Source: Acorus gramineus (Eukaryota; Streptophyta; Magnoliopsida; Acorales; Acoraceae). From it: a stretch of 64,000 nt of DNA. Shown here in pieces: positions 42,781-55,386 of this stretch; position 1 is the first letter of the stretch; each line of letters begins with the position of its first letter. The notes under the pieces were generated by a model. It had not been told where the DNA came from, did no database searches, and saw only the letters and a list, made by a program, of their open reading frames with translations. The position numbers were made by a program, and so were the translations under genes. The stretch is taken from positions 22,369,304-22,433,303 of the forward strand of contig CM060847.1 of NCBI GenBank assembly GCA_030737835.1. The letters are read 5' to 3'.

Positions 42781-45700
42781 CCGTGTTGCTACCTAGGCCC
42801 CAGAAATTAAACCCCAACCCCATTGGTAAGCCCCATTAGGTGACACAATCCTATTGATTATCTGATTGACTTTTTCAAATCATAAAAAAGACAATGACTA
42901 GAATACCCTCATGAGCAATTTAAAAATTGGCTCCAATTAATACCGCCATTAATCCTCGTTTTCAAAATCCCAAAAATCACGCGACCAAACAAACTGCAAT
43001 CATCTCCACCGAATAATCATATTTCAAAAAAATTAAAAAGTTAGGGTTTCAGAATTGGGAGAAAACATTCGAACACCACCAAAAAAAAAAAATCAGTTTT
43101 CAAGAGACAATATAATCCGTTCTCTTCCCCAACCTAATCGTCGACAATGGCGAAGAATAAAAGTTAGATTTCTTCCCACAATCAACTCTTCCTTGTCGAC
43201 GTTTTTTTTTTTTTTCTATAAAAAACATGACGATCGGATGGATTTATTCCACATCTTATACGAAAAATCTCTGATTTTCATGATCAAAATATGAGACGAC
43301 GCAATTCCAGATACATGAATCAGAAATCCGAACAAATTAGTTTATCTGGATTTTTTTTTGTTTTTAAAACAAATCAGTATTTCAGATACATGAATCTGAA
43401 AATTTGTTAGCAATATGAACAAATTAGTATTTCAGATACATGAATCTGAAAACCAAACAAAATAGTGAATCTGGAATTAATTTTTATTTTTTAGCAATAT
43501 AAACAAATTTTTTATTTCCGATTAGTGAATATGAAAATCAAACAAAATAGTGTATCTGGAATTAATTTTTATTCTGTAGTAATACAAACAAATCTAACTT
43601 TCAGATACATGATTCTGTTATCCAAACAAGTAGTGTATCTGAAAATGTGATGCAATGTATAAGGTTAACATGGGGCACCCACAATCTGAAATTAAATTTA
43701 GTGTATCTGTCTTTCAGATACATGAGTCTGATACCCAGTGTATCTAGAAATGTTATGCATATGTGAAGCCTAAGCTGTATCTGAAATAACAAACATCATC
43801 TATTAGTGTGGAATGTCACTGTTATGCATGTATCAGAAATATAAACATCTGCATTTTGTTTGTGAACTGCTGATTTATGTTTTAAGATACATATGTATCT
43901 TAAAAGAACAAAGTGCATGTCTATTTCATTGTAATAGGCATATCAATTGTATCTGGATGTGTATCAATATGATTTCTCAAATGATAATTTTTGGCAATTG
44001 AATATTAAACGTATTATGCAGAATCTAAAAAAGACAGAATTGCTTAACAACGAAGGAACCGCACATACTATCCGTAGTATAGATTTACATTACACATAAT
44101 ATTTGAAACGTTTGCAACATTGGAGTTGAGTAGGAGGCATTCAGATAACTCCATTCTGGAATTTATTCAAGTCCTTCATTGACCGGTCATACGATTATAA
44201 CAAAATGAAGAAAAATGATGATGATGTCATGTCCATCATCCAATCATTCGACCATAAGTCCAACAGCTTCAATATTGGTGGGAAGCTAATAAAAATTGAG
44301 TCTTCCAAATGAATTACACAGAATATTTGAAACGTTTTCATATCACATGCATCATGGATGTCTTCCAAATGAATTGAGTCTTCACATGTATCATCCATAC
44401 AATCGTCATCACTGCCTGCTGAAAAATTAGGAAGTTGTCACATGTTATATAATTAAGATACAGTACTGTATCTTAACAAAAAAAACAAACAATTTCATGG
44501 TCTACAAGCTAATTAGCAAAACACACATAGATTTTCAATGAAAGTCATTCAAGCCTTTATATAAATACGACAATAAGCAATTAAATATTAATCAGATAGG
44601 CATCAATCAAATCCATATAAATAATAAATCAAACTTCAATTGGGCTGGAAACAACATCAAGATACACATGTATCTGAAATTAAAATTAACATGTACATAC
44701 TTGATACTACTGAATATTGCAGAGGGCTGTTTGTCCAACACATTTGATGTTAATGTGTTTGTGAATTTCATTTTACATTGTCATAATGTTTGTTGTTATC
44801 AGATATACGTGGTTCATTTTCTACATCCATTACAATTTTGCAGATACACATAACAAAGTCAAAACACATCACAATTTCATATATGAATCACCTTTTGTTA
44901 TGCAAATTATACAAGTTTTCAGATACACATTTCAAATTCAGATACACTACAAATTTACTTTGACAGGTTTTCAGGTAGTACCAATTATTTACTATGTGAC
45001 AGATATAGCCAATCTTATATGATTCATTTCGAATTAAGATACACTTAATAAAAAGTTCAAGATTTTGTTAAGTATAGAGAACAAGCTACATGTTTCACTT
45101 CTTATGCACATCATATATACCAGGTACAGTTCACATACTCATCACATTGTAAGATACAATTCATCTTCTCAGATGAAAGTAAATCAGAAAACCTGTTTTT
45201 TTTTTCATAAACACCTCACAATAAGCAAATACATTCCACACACAATAGACATTGTATTTGTAATTTATATAGATGTCTAATAAAACTTTCAAATACACTT
45301 TCAAATTCAAGTACATCTGAATTGTATCATATATGATCTTAAACACAGAACCAAAAACCAATCAGTTGTTCATCAAACATCAACAATACTTTGAATACAG
45401 AATTTCATATCCAAACATCAACTTTTGCCTTCCATTTTTATCATTTTTCTCATGAATTTTGGCAATGTCAAATCCAACCTTGTGAGCAAAATCATTATAA
45501 AATAACCGTACCACATCTTCAGAATGAAAACACATCCCAATATATGGAATAGACTGTTCTGCACATGCTACAATCTCATCTACATTTTTCTGATCAGCCA
45601 AATCAGACAGTTCCTTCTGGTTTTCAGAGCACATGAATCATTGATGTCTTCCAAATAGATTGATTCTTCGCATGTGTCATCCATAAAATCATCATTACTG

Positions 45701-46998
45701 CATGCTGAAAAAATAAGAAACGTTGCCACATGTTATATAATTAAGATACACTACTGTATCTTAAATCCAAACAAACAATTTATGGTCTACATGCTAATGA
45801 GCAGTGCATAGATTTTTAATAAAAGTCTTTCAAGTCTTTATATATATACGGCAATAAGCAATTAAATATTTATTGGATACACATTAATCAAATCTATAGA
45901 AATAAAATATCAAACTTAAAATTGCACTGAAAAACAAATTCAAGATACACGTGTCTCTAGAATTTCGATTAACAACTACACATTCGATACTACTGAATAT
46001 TGATTCTGATGAGTCGAATAATGCTGATACAAAGCTAAAAAATATGCTGAATGACTCAATATGCATAAATATACACATACACACCACTAAATACCGATTA
46101 TACAGATCGTACATAACACACAAAAATGCATCTAAATTCAGATACACAACATGTATCTGAATTTAACAAAAACGCATTCCATACCAGTGAATGTGCACTG
46201 TATCATGCAAAGTTCAACTAACTATTGAAAAATTTTGAATCTGAATGAGTCGAATAATGCTGATACAAAGCTAAAAAAATATGGTGAATGATACAATATG
46301 TATAATTATTCACAAACATACAAACATAAACGATTGTACATATCATACTTAGTACACAAATAAGCATATAAATCAAGATACAGACCATGTATCTGAATTT
46401 AAATTAAATTCAGATTCAATACATGTATATGATGATTCAAAGGAATGATGAAAAATCAAATCAACATATTTTATTGAGATCGAAAATGCCTAATTTAAAT
46501 GAATCGCCATTGTTTGCAGCACAATCAGGTCGCAAACAAAATAAATGAATCGTGTAATTCTTATATTCTCCACCGATCAAATTGAAAAAAAAAATGATTT
46601 CGATATTTGTTTTCATTTACACTGATCAATCTGGATCTAAACATTATAAATTGTGATTTTTTGGGGTACAAATCTGGATCTAAAAAAAAAAACGTTGAAA
46701 TATTCTCTTCTCCGCCGATCAAATCTGATTGAAAAATGAAATTGATGTTTGTTTTCGTTACGACAGATCAATCGGTATAAAAAAGATGAAACTCGTGATT
46801 TTTTATTTTTTTGAACGTGCAATTGAATTGGTATCTTCAAAAAGGGAAATAATCAGCCAAATCGTAACTGCCTCAACATTTATTGGACCGGGAAAAAAAA
46901 CGGTGAGATTAGTTAGGGGGTAATATGGGTAATTCAAACTTGTCACCTCATGTAGCTTATGACGGGGTCTACTACTTGGGGCCCAAAAATCATTATTG
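42781..46998 (-). mobile_element. MULE-derived element with FAR1-type remnant, 4.2 kb
   Basis: Flanked by the perfect 9-mer TTTCTCAAA on both sides (42772-42780 and 46999-47007). Weak terminal repeats contain GGCCCCAGAAATTAAACCCC on the left and the complement of GGCCCCAAGTAGTAGACCCC on the right. The interior is AT-rich, scattered with GATACA/TGTATC motifs, and holds a minus-strand exon with FAR1-like sequence (45380-45634) plus a duplicated flanking segment (44330-44700 and 45625-45975). FAR1-type proteins and MULE transposases share ancestry, which fits the 9-bp duplication. Confidence 0.8.
45380..45634 (-). pseudogene. FAR1-like DNA-binding exon fragment (MULE transposase type)
   Basis: The frame contains IPYIGMCFHSEDVVRLFYND followed by FAHKVGFDIAKIHEKND, a good fit to the start of the FAR1 DNA-binding domain (GMxFxSxExxxxFYxxYAxxxGF). 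It then stops before the cysteine-histidine part of that zinc domain. No transposase core follows in the element. It could be one exon of a spliced gene or a leftover; the remaining exons were not found. Confidence 0.65.
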
Positions 46999-47007
46999 TT
47001 TCTCAAA

Positions 47008-47760
47008 AAGAGGAGGAGAGTAACGCAATCCCAATGTATTGACTTTCCTATATAGAGGACAACTTTTACAATAAGAGATTATAACTACTTCTCAAAATTA
47101 AGTGAACAGCCATGTAATTCTAAGTTAACTATATTGGGTTGCATTAACATTTTTTTTCCTGAGATTTTATATCATCTGCTTTTCTTATATTTGTCTCCAA
47201 GAGGATGACAGTCTACAATGAAAGAAGAAGTGAATCTCTAATAAAAAAAAATCAATACTTTCTACTTGATATAGTATCGTCTTATTAGTAGGCCCACAGG
47301 ATCGTTGAATATTCAGATTATGTAAAAATAAAAAAAGCACTATATCAGATCAGAGCTTCAGTTTTCGTTTGCTCTAAGAGTTAAGGGAAACGGCTTCTCA
47401 AATGAAAGGGGGTGGGTGGGGGAGGACAAGAGCAAGGAAAGCTGGATCGGGTTATCTTTGTTGCCTGCAGGCGCATGGGCTATCTGGAGGGCACACAATG
47501 AGGTGGTTTATAGGGAGAGAGTCTTTTATTTTGAAAATATTTGAGAGATGGGTTCGTTAGAGTATTGGCGAGAGGGGCAAGATTTTGGCTGGTGCTTCGG
47601 GGGTTGTGGTGACCAAATGGGAGCTGCGGGTGATCGAGTAGGCCAGTGGCGCGTTTTCGATTAGAAAATTTTTCTACTTGACTTTTCAGTGCTTGATTTC
47701 TTTTTTTCTTGTTTTCTATCTATATTCGGACATGGTTTGTTTTGAGTATTTGAAATAGAA
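47008..47760. other. Intergenic DNA with a possible LINE remnant
   Basis: 47440-47540 encodes, in one plus-strand frame, AGAWAIWRAHNEVVYR, which resembles the WAIWRARN motif near the C-terminus of plant LINE ORF2 proteins. The frame closes at a TGA soon after. The remainder shows no gene. Confidence 0.3.
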
Positions 47761-47764
47761 TATG

Positions 47765-48010
47765 TCCATCCACTGCACCAAGATAGTACGGGACACCCCA
47801 CCTCTCCTCTAACGGACGTGGGATCGAATCCTGGGTTGTTCCAGTAAACAAACACAACTGGTAATGGGCCACGGGCCCATGCCGTTGTTGTCACTTCTTG
47901 TAAAACCAGTCCTTTGAGCTGAGTATGTAATAGCCTTACAAGGCTTGTAGTCTGTATTTGCCGTATAGGGCCTCCAAACCAAAAAAAAATAAAAATAAAA
48001 ATAAAATAAC
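47765..48010 (+). mobile_element. Probable tRNA-derived SINE
   Basis: A B-box-like GGATCGAATCC lies near 47821-47831. The body ends with an A-rich tail of AAAAT units at about 47980-48008. No target duplication was found and the A-box is weak, so the 5' limit is uncertain. Confidence 0.5.
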
Positions 48011-48284
48011 ATGCAATGGCTAATTTTCTAATACAACTTCTCATTTCTGCAAAATGATTTTTTTTATTCGTCATGGATTCATCAGGTTAAATTTTACAAT
48101 GTTAAAAAATTGAAAAAGAGAGAATTTGGAAGAAGAAAAAAAAGAGGAAATGAGAGATAAACGAGGAAAACCATATACATCTGATAATTCAATTATATGA
48201 TTATCTGATGTGATTCTGCGAGACAAACTCAATCATACCATCATTCATATTTTTTGAAGTTTCATTCTCTAACCGCTTGGGCAG

Positions 48285-48720
48285 TGGAATAAAGGGATAA
48301 TAGGAGGGAATAGTGGAGAATAAGCTAGAAAAGTTGTTTGTTTGAAATGAATAGATAAGTATAGCTATACTAGAATAGGTGAGAATAAATTAGTATTTGT
48401 AATCCAGGTTACCATGAAATTATGTTATTCCACATAATTTATTACACTTATACAAAGGGACTCACATGTCAAATCAATTGTCATCACTTCTTAAAAATCA
48501 AGGCCCACAAGTCAAATCTTATTTTCGTCATTTATAAATCATTATTCAATTTTTTTATTGCCAACTTATCCATAATTAACCAAGCAACAAAAATTTCAAT
48601 ATTATGCTAACCAATGAGAATAACTAAAAACACAATCAAACAAAAAAAACATTTATTCCACGGGTATAGTTATTTATTTCCCGAATAGTTATAAATCTCA
48701 TAACAGTTTATGTCTCTATT
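48285..48720. mobile_element. Tourist-like MITE relative
   Basis: Shares GAATAAAGGGATAA, TTGTTTGTTTGAAATG and GAGAATAACTAAAAACACAA-type stretches with the other Tourist-like elements in the window. Ends are not clear. Confidence 0.4.
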
Positions 48721-48924
48721 CAAATGACATAATTGATCAAATCAAGTATTAATTATATCTGGTTAATAAATATAATATCATTGACCATTGTGTCTTGTGT
48801 TATCTTTGAATTGGAGCTAAAAAAAATTGTGTTAACAATTAATGCTCTTTGCATAAGCACACAATTCATTCTAATATATATACCTTTTTTATTTATAAAA
48901 ATTATATATCTTTTTCATGAACCT

Positions 48925-49350
48925 TGTTTAGATCGCGATATAAGCTATTCCAGGATAGATAATCATTCCAATATAAGTAAAGAATAAATTATTGTTTGTT
49001 TGGTTGTGTTTTTAGTTATTCTTTTTAAAAAATGTAAAGATAAATTTTTGTTGTTTGGTTAATAATGAAGAATGTGATGTGAATAAGAATTTATAAAAGG
49101 TAAAAAAAAATTAATTTGATATGTGAGTCCCCTGATTTAATAGAGATGGTAACAGGTGATTTGATATGTCAGTCCATTTGTACCAATGAAATAGATTAGA
49201 TAGAATAACACAATTCCAGGGGGGACTTAGAATACCAATACCGGCTCATTCTCACCTATTCTGACATAATTATACTCTTTTATTCCTTGCAAACAAACAT
49301 CTTTTGGTCTTATTCTCTTTTATTCCTCTTTATTCCTTCCCTATACTCAT
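48925..49350. mobile_element. Tourist-like MITE inside duplication copy 2
   Basis: Copies 1 and 3 of the duplicated segment run through this point without about 425 bp of sequence. The insert contains TTGTTTGGTTGTGTTTTTAG and related stretches of the Tourist-like family. Target duplication not resolved. Confidence 0.5.
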
Positions 49351-49923
49351 ATTCTCGCGTGGGGACTGGATTGCATGTGAAGTTTTAAGGAACATTTTAC
49401 TGCTTTGCTTGCTAAATTTTTGGGTGCAGTCTAAATTTTTTTTTTTTTTTTGTCAAAATACAATGATTTTTAGAGGAAAGAGTCAAATGACATCACCTAG
49501 ATGAGACAAAAATACGAAGGAAAATGTTAGGGACACCCGATCTTTTTTATGGTCTATTTTTACAATATTTATGGTCCAAATTTTTAAATGTATATGTTTG
49601 TATAATGAAATAAAAATGAAATTTGGATGTCTTTTTATAGTTTCATAATTAGTATACACTAGCTTAATACTTATGAATATGTGCATATCAACGCCCATTT
49701 ATCAATGTGTGCATGAAGCACCTATGGATAATATATAAACTTTAATTCATAATTATATATAATTTTTTCCCTTCATTAAAGTATGTTCGTTTATGTACAT
49801 AGGTAGTATAATGTTTTTAATAATAAATAATAGTATTAATCATGTGTTTCTCACACAAGATTTGAATCATAAAACTCAGGGGTATCAATATTTATGGAGA
49901 AAAAAGACATAACAAACATCATA

Positions 49924-50226
49924 GGTTCTTGGTGACTTGGCTAGCACCATGGTTGCCACCATAGAAAGAAAAAAAAGAAAGAAAAAAAAAAGCATGTTTG
50001 TTATGTGTTTCTCAACGAGAGTCTTGATGAGCTGACTAGTATCATGGATTTGTTGATCTCATTGACACGTGTTCGACTCTCACCCTTGACTTATTCATAT
50101 GGTAAAGAAACTTCTGAGTGAATAGGTGCGAATACAAGGAGATTAATCTTTGTTTTAAAGAGTTTAGAATACTTTCAATAATAAAATAAATAAATAAATA
50201 AATAAATAAATATGAAAAAAGGCGTG
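49924..50226 (+). mobile_element. SINE (double copy) with 12-bp target duplication
   Basis: ACAAACATCATA flanks the insert on both sides (49912-49923 and 50227-50238). The second part has an A-box-like TGAGCTGACTAG (about 50027-50038), a B-box-like GTGTTCGACTC (50069-50079) and an AAAT-repeat tail (50180-50210). The first part (49924-49990) is a truncated, similar head (TTGGTGACTTGGCTAGCACC) ending in its own A-rich tract, so one SINE appears fused to or inserted in another. Confidence 0.75.
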
Positions 50227-50479
50227 ACAAACATCATAACATTAGTTCATTTAATCAGCATGACATATCTGTCTGGGTTTGCATGAAAATGCAGGAGACA
50301 TGACAACCAGATATGTTATAAGATAAAATTTATTGTTTGTTCATCATTACATCCATGTAATTTAATATAAATAAAAACAAATTAAAATAATAGTGATAGT
50401 GAGTATTGAAGATATAAGATATTGGAGGAAAACCAATGCTATTAATAGGTCGTTAAAGAAGTTGGTGTATACAATATTA

Positions 50480-52244
50480 AAAAAATATATTATAAGTTTT
50501 GTAATAATCTTGCATAAAATTTTGGGGCTGGAAAATTGCTACCACCTATTTTATTTTATGCACCATCTTTATCTAAATGGATGTCATTCATACACTTCTC
50601 ATTTATAATGACTAAGAACAACATTGGAGCAAGGAATTAAAGCGACGGGGGCACGAGCGTTAGGAGATAGAGGAAGATAAAAAGAATAATTATATATAGA
50701 TATATGATAAGTTAAAACAAAATTAAAACAATTGAATATGTAATGATCGAGTCCTTGAAGTAATGATGATTTAGTTTGAAGGTTTGTTTTTTACTTATTT
50801 TCCTGTATTTGGTGACTTGGAATAATTTATAGAAGATTTAGAAAAAAATATTGAAATATCATTATTCTCATCACAACGAATAGAACAAAAACAAAGCTTC
50901 AAAATTGAAAAAATGAATATGAAAAAAAAAAAATGATCACGAAAACATATAAGGATATCCTTAAGCTTATATTTTGAAAAAAAAAAATTAAACCTCACTC
51001 CAAAAAATCTGAAAGACTCAATATAACAATGATTAAAAATTAAAATAAATAAATAAATAATTACTAAAATATCTAAATTAGTGATTTTTCAACCTCTCAA
51101 AACCATATACCAATATTTATGTGAAAACAAAACTTTTCACTTTTTTTTTTCAAAAGACATGCGACTCCAAATCTCAATGAGCGCTAATAAACTCAGTCTT
51201 TTTTGTAATCCAATTTGCATTTGTCATGTCTAATGTAACATATAAAATCAATTAATGCAATACATGTTACACTATTACAGAAAATATAAATAAAATATAT
51301 ACATTTATTTCATATGAGTATATACCTTATTTCTATAAAAGATTAATATACTTTATTATATAGACATATACTTTAAAAAAATAATCAAATGTATACATGT
51401 TAACTGGATGCAAATGGGACTACCCATAATATTTTTGAATTTTAAACACACTCCTTAAATCAGGGTTTTTGCATATATAACCCCTAAAATTCAAAAGGGT
51501 TTAAATTGTGCACGAATACCATTTTGAAAGGTGTTCCTGCAAAACTTTTAAAAAAAAATATTGTGTAAAATACCCCTCAAAAGGGCATTCATGCAAAATT
51601 TAAACCATTTTGTGGGTGGAACCACCCTACAAATTTGGCCTGGATAAGCCCACCACTCAAATCTAAAATACATATAAACCCTTCTCGTAGGTTCTGAAAT
51701 TAGTTAGACATCTGAGATGTTTATGTAATTATATTTCATATACAATATACATGTCGATGGGAACAGAAAAAAAAAAGTTTATGAGTTTTAAATGGGTTAG
51801 ACACCTATGGCATAGCATTATCAGTCAATAAACATAGATTTATATCACACCATGTACATCATCAACAATTGCATTATCACATATAGCTTTTGATTTCAAA
51901 GAAAATTAAAAAAAAAAACATATAAATGACAATGACCTAATGTGAGAGTATCTGATCTTATTGGAGATCGATTTGACAGCGCGACAAGGGGTTCATCTGT
52001 GTGGTTCATCTGGCCTCGTCAGGGCATCCCCAAGAGAACAGAAAGGGAGGGAGGGAGGGAGGAGAGAACCAAAGCAAAATGGGATGAGGGAGATTGGGTT
52101 GTTTTCAAGAGATAGGTGGTGGCCTGGTGGGTGTGGTGAATCATTTTAAGGGCATTTATATGGAAGGGGATTTAGAGAAAACTAAAATGATGGGCAGTGG
52201 TTTTAAAGAAGGTGGTGCCTAAAATAAACTAGGTGGTGGTAATA
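50480..52244. other. AT-rich intergenic DNA, no gene recognised
   Basis: This has no counterpart in copy 1. It includes an imperfect inverted repeat near 51465-51605 (GGGTTTAAATTGTGCA against TGCAAAATTTAAACC), probably a MITE, and a GAGGGAGG run near 52030-52060 in a short GC-richer patch. Confidence 0.4.
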
Positions 52245-52985
52245 TCTCTATCATAGTTGTTTGGGCGGCTAGACGAGTCTAGACGGTGGTGAACCACCTA
52301 TTCACGTCTAGGCTGTGCTTAATTACATTTACATGTTACCAAGATTTTACATATAATACCTATATAAAATCAGATATAATCAGCCACTACAGTACATTAA
52401 TTTGACATATGTAAATTAAATTATAATATTATAGTGGATGATGATAAAACATAAATTTTTTATTGTGATATTGTACATTAAAAAAAAATAGTGAGTGATG
52501 ACAAAAAAATTTAAGTATTAAAAGATAATTATAATGAATGATAACAAAATATAAAATATCAAAAAATAATTATAATAATAAAATATGTATATGTCATATG
52601 AGTACGTGATAATATTAAAATAACAATAAATAGTCATTAAAATATAAATAAGTTAAAAGGTGAGGGAATCCATGCAATGCATGGGTGACAAGTAGCATAG
52701 AAAAAAATTTAAAAATAACCATCCTTTCTTTTTTGACACATGTTAATCACATCAGTCAAGAACTCTTTAAAAAAAACTCATCATACATGAATAAAAGGGT
52801 GGTTTTAAAATAAGAGAGAGTAACATGTGAGAGTAGAAAAAAAAAAAAAAAAAAAAAAAAAAATAAAAAAAATCAGACAAATAAAATGGAGGATTTTAAA
52901 AGAGCCTAATATGTTAAGTTAATGAACGCCTAGGGCTTTTCAGCCCGATTAACTGTCTAGGCATCGCCCAGACAATTATGATCCC
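52245..52985. mobile_element. Probable MITE with imperfect terminal repeats
   Basis: ATCATAGTTGTTTGGGCG on the left pairs with CGCCCAGACAATTATGAT on the right. CTAGACG-type motifs and their complements follow each end. The interior is AT-rich with a 26-bp poly-A run near 52838. The target duplication could not be resolved. Confidence 0.55.
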
Positions 52986-53327
52986 TGTCCAAAGTTTTGT
53001 TGAGGTGAATCATTTAAATTAATTTGTTAGTATTCGACTTGTCAACAAGAATTTAAATTTTAAAAAATTAATAATTTAGCTTGAAATTTCTAATTTTAGA
53101 TCAGTATTTATATAAATTAAAAAAATAATTCCATTGATTGTAAGAGTTCTAGATATTTGTAAAATTTTATTTAAGCTTATTAAAACTGTAGATATAGTTT
53201 CTGGTGATAGATTTTGTTTCATTAATTTTGTCATAAAGCTTATACTCGTAACAATTTTATAATTTCATTTTATTTTAAATTGAAAATTTCTTACAGTCCA
53301 ACCAGTTGTAGAATTACTTTTTAATAA

Positions 53328-54354
53328 GGAAAAAATCCAAATAACCTCCTGTACATAGGAGTGGTAAATAAGCTGAGCTGCTCGGGCTCAGTTTTGGCTT
53401 GACTTTGTTAAAGCTCATATAGTCTTGTTCGATTAGATAAATGAGTTGAGCTTGAATAATTTTTAAAGCTCGGTTATAAACGAGTCAAGCCCAAGCTAAG
53501 CCATGAGCTTATACAAGCTCGTTTCGAATATGATAGTTTAATATGATTATTTATTTTTTGCATGTTATTTGTTTTCTTCATGTTTTAATTGGTAAACGAG
53601 CTTTTTTTTAGCTAAACGAGAGTCTAACGAGCTTTTTTGAGAGCTAAATGAGCCCGAGCGCAACCCTTGGTTTGAGCATGCACTTGAGCTCGTTTTATAA
53701 ACAAGTTGAGCTGAGCTTTAACCGAGCTTTTCAAGAGCCAAACGAGCCGAGCTTGAACAAAAAATTAAACTCGGTTCTGAGCTGAGCCTAATTATACATG
53801 AGCCGAGCTTGAACATGTCAAAACTTAGCTAGCTCAGCTCATTTACCACCCCTACCTGTAAACTGTCTAAAATCCATATAACCCGCTGACTTTTCCTAAA
53901 GTCCATAAAACCCCCTAAAAACACCTATGTAAATCCAAATAGCCCCTTGTGTTAAATTTTAGTTGACAGATTAAGATTATTCTGTCTGGTTAACCCTAGT
54001 TGGAAACATAATATATCAAAAAACCCTTAAAATGTGTTAAAAATGTGAAAAATATCTGTAAATGATTATTTGATCCCTCCAAATAGGGTTTTATAATCTA
54101 TCCGGAGGTGTAAAATTGCCATGTACAGAAGATTTTTCGCATTGTTAACAAATTATAAGGGTTTTTTGGTATACTGTGTTTTCATTCAAAATTAACAAAA
54201 TAGAATTCACATAATATTACTCATCTATCAATGAAAATTTAATTGAGAGGGTTATTTGGATTTATATATACTTTTCAGGGGTTTATATGGACTTTAGGAA
54301 AAGTCAAGGGGTTATATGGATTTCAAATACAAAGGGTTATTTGGATTTTTTTCC
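53328..54354. mobile_element. MULE-type MITE carrying a nested hAT MITE
   Basis: Ends GGAAAAAATCCAAATAACC and GGTTATTTGGATTTTTTTCC are inverted repeats, and both flanks carry the perfect 9-mer TTTTAATAA (53319-53327 and 54355-54363). Its own length without the nested element is about 520 bp. Confidence 0.85.
53356..53854. mobile_element. hAT-type MITE nested in the MULE MITE
   Basis: Starts TAGGAGTGGTAAATAAGC and ends GCTCATTTACCACCCCTA. Flanks CCTGTACA (53348-53355) and CCTGTAAA (53855-53862) match at 7 of 8 positions. The body is full of GAGCTTG/CAAGCTC-type motifs in both orientations. Confidence 0.85.
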
Positions 54355-54866
54355 TTTTAATAATTATACATATAAAATTTTGTGTAAAATGTAGAGATAA
54401 TTCTTTCTCAAGAAAAAAATTGGAACACAAAAAACAATTCTTCTGGTGACACGGTAAATTATGAAAGCAATAACATTATCCACGAAAATTGAAAGTGTTT
54501 AATGTGGGTTAATACATGAAATCATAATCAAATTTAAATTAATGTTCCATAAAGTCCTTCCTCAAGACCAAGGGCCTGTTTAGCACCAATTGCGGGTGCA
54601 TTCGATTGCATGACTGCAAAATTGATTCTGTAGAATTTTGGGTTTTAAAACTGATTATGTAGGAAACTTACTTCTCACAGCTTTTGAAAATTGTAGTTGT
54701 TTAGTACTATTTGCCTGAAATATATTTACAAGAAGATGTTACAGTTAAACTTTTTGGTTTCACGATTGCAGAAACTGCCCAATCGTGCAACCAAACATTG
54801 ACTTGTTCTAATTTTTCAAAAACATTTTTTTACCAAATAATTAATTAGTTTCGAAGAAAAAATTTA

Positions 54867-55141
54867 GGGTTTTTTTATTTTTAAGTCTTTGTAACTATAG
54901 GATTTAGTGATCGATCCCTCATTTCTTCATATTTTGGTTTTAGTCCCCAGATTTAAAGGATATGTTCCTTTTTAGTCTCTGGGAAGGACCTATCCCTAAA
55001 TTATTTGGTTTTCTTTTTAGTTCATTGGAGGGACTGAAAGGAACATATCATTTAAATCTGGGGAGTAAAACCAAAATATGAAGAAGTGAGAGATCGATCA
55101 CTAAATCCTATAATTTATGGAGACTTAAAAATAAAAAACCT
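54867..55141. mobile_element. MULE-type MITE (family M1), 275 bp
   Basis: Sister of 23664-23926, with the same GGGTTTTTTTATTTTTAAGTC start and inverted layout. Perfect 9-bp target duplication AAAAATTTA (54858-54866 and 55142-55150). Confidence 0.9.
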
Positions 55142-55386
55142 AAAAATTTATTATATAGACTTTGGAAAAAAACAACATTTATTCTTATAGGTTGAAGATC
55201 ATGATGGACAATTTACCACTTCACACTTTTACAACTTCTAAATATTGAGATTCACTAAAATAGATTACGGTACAAATTTCTATGAAACCATTTTTTTGTT
55301 TTTTTTTCTCGGAAGGCCCTTGAGCGCTGGATGGACTAATGTTTTTTTAATAATATTAGTTGATTTTTTTTAAGTATATATATATT

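Larger units (their letters stand above)
38639..47045 (+). repeat. Tandem duplication, second copy split by two insertions
   Basis: The copy consists of 38639-39014, 42631-42780 and about 47008-47045, which join into the sequence of the first copy at 37597-38195. The gaps are the elements at 39015-42621 and 42781-46998, with their 9-bp target duplications. Confidence 0.8.
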
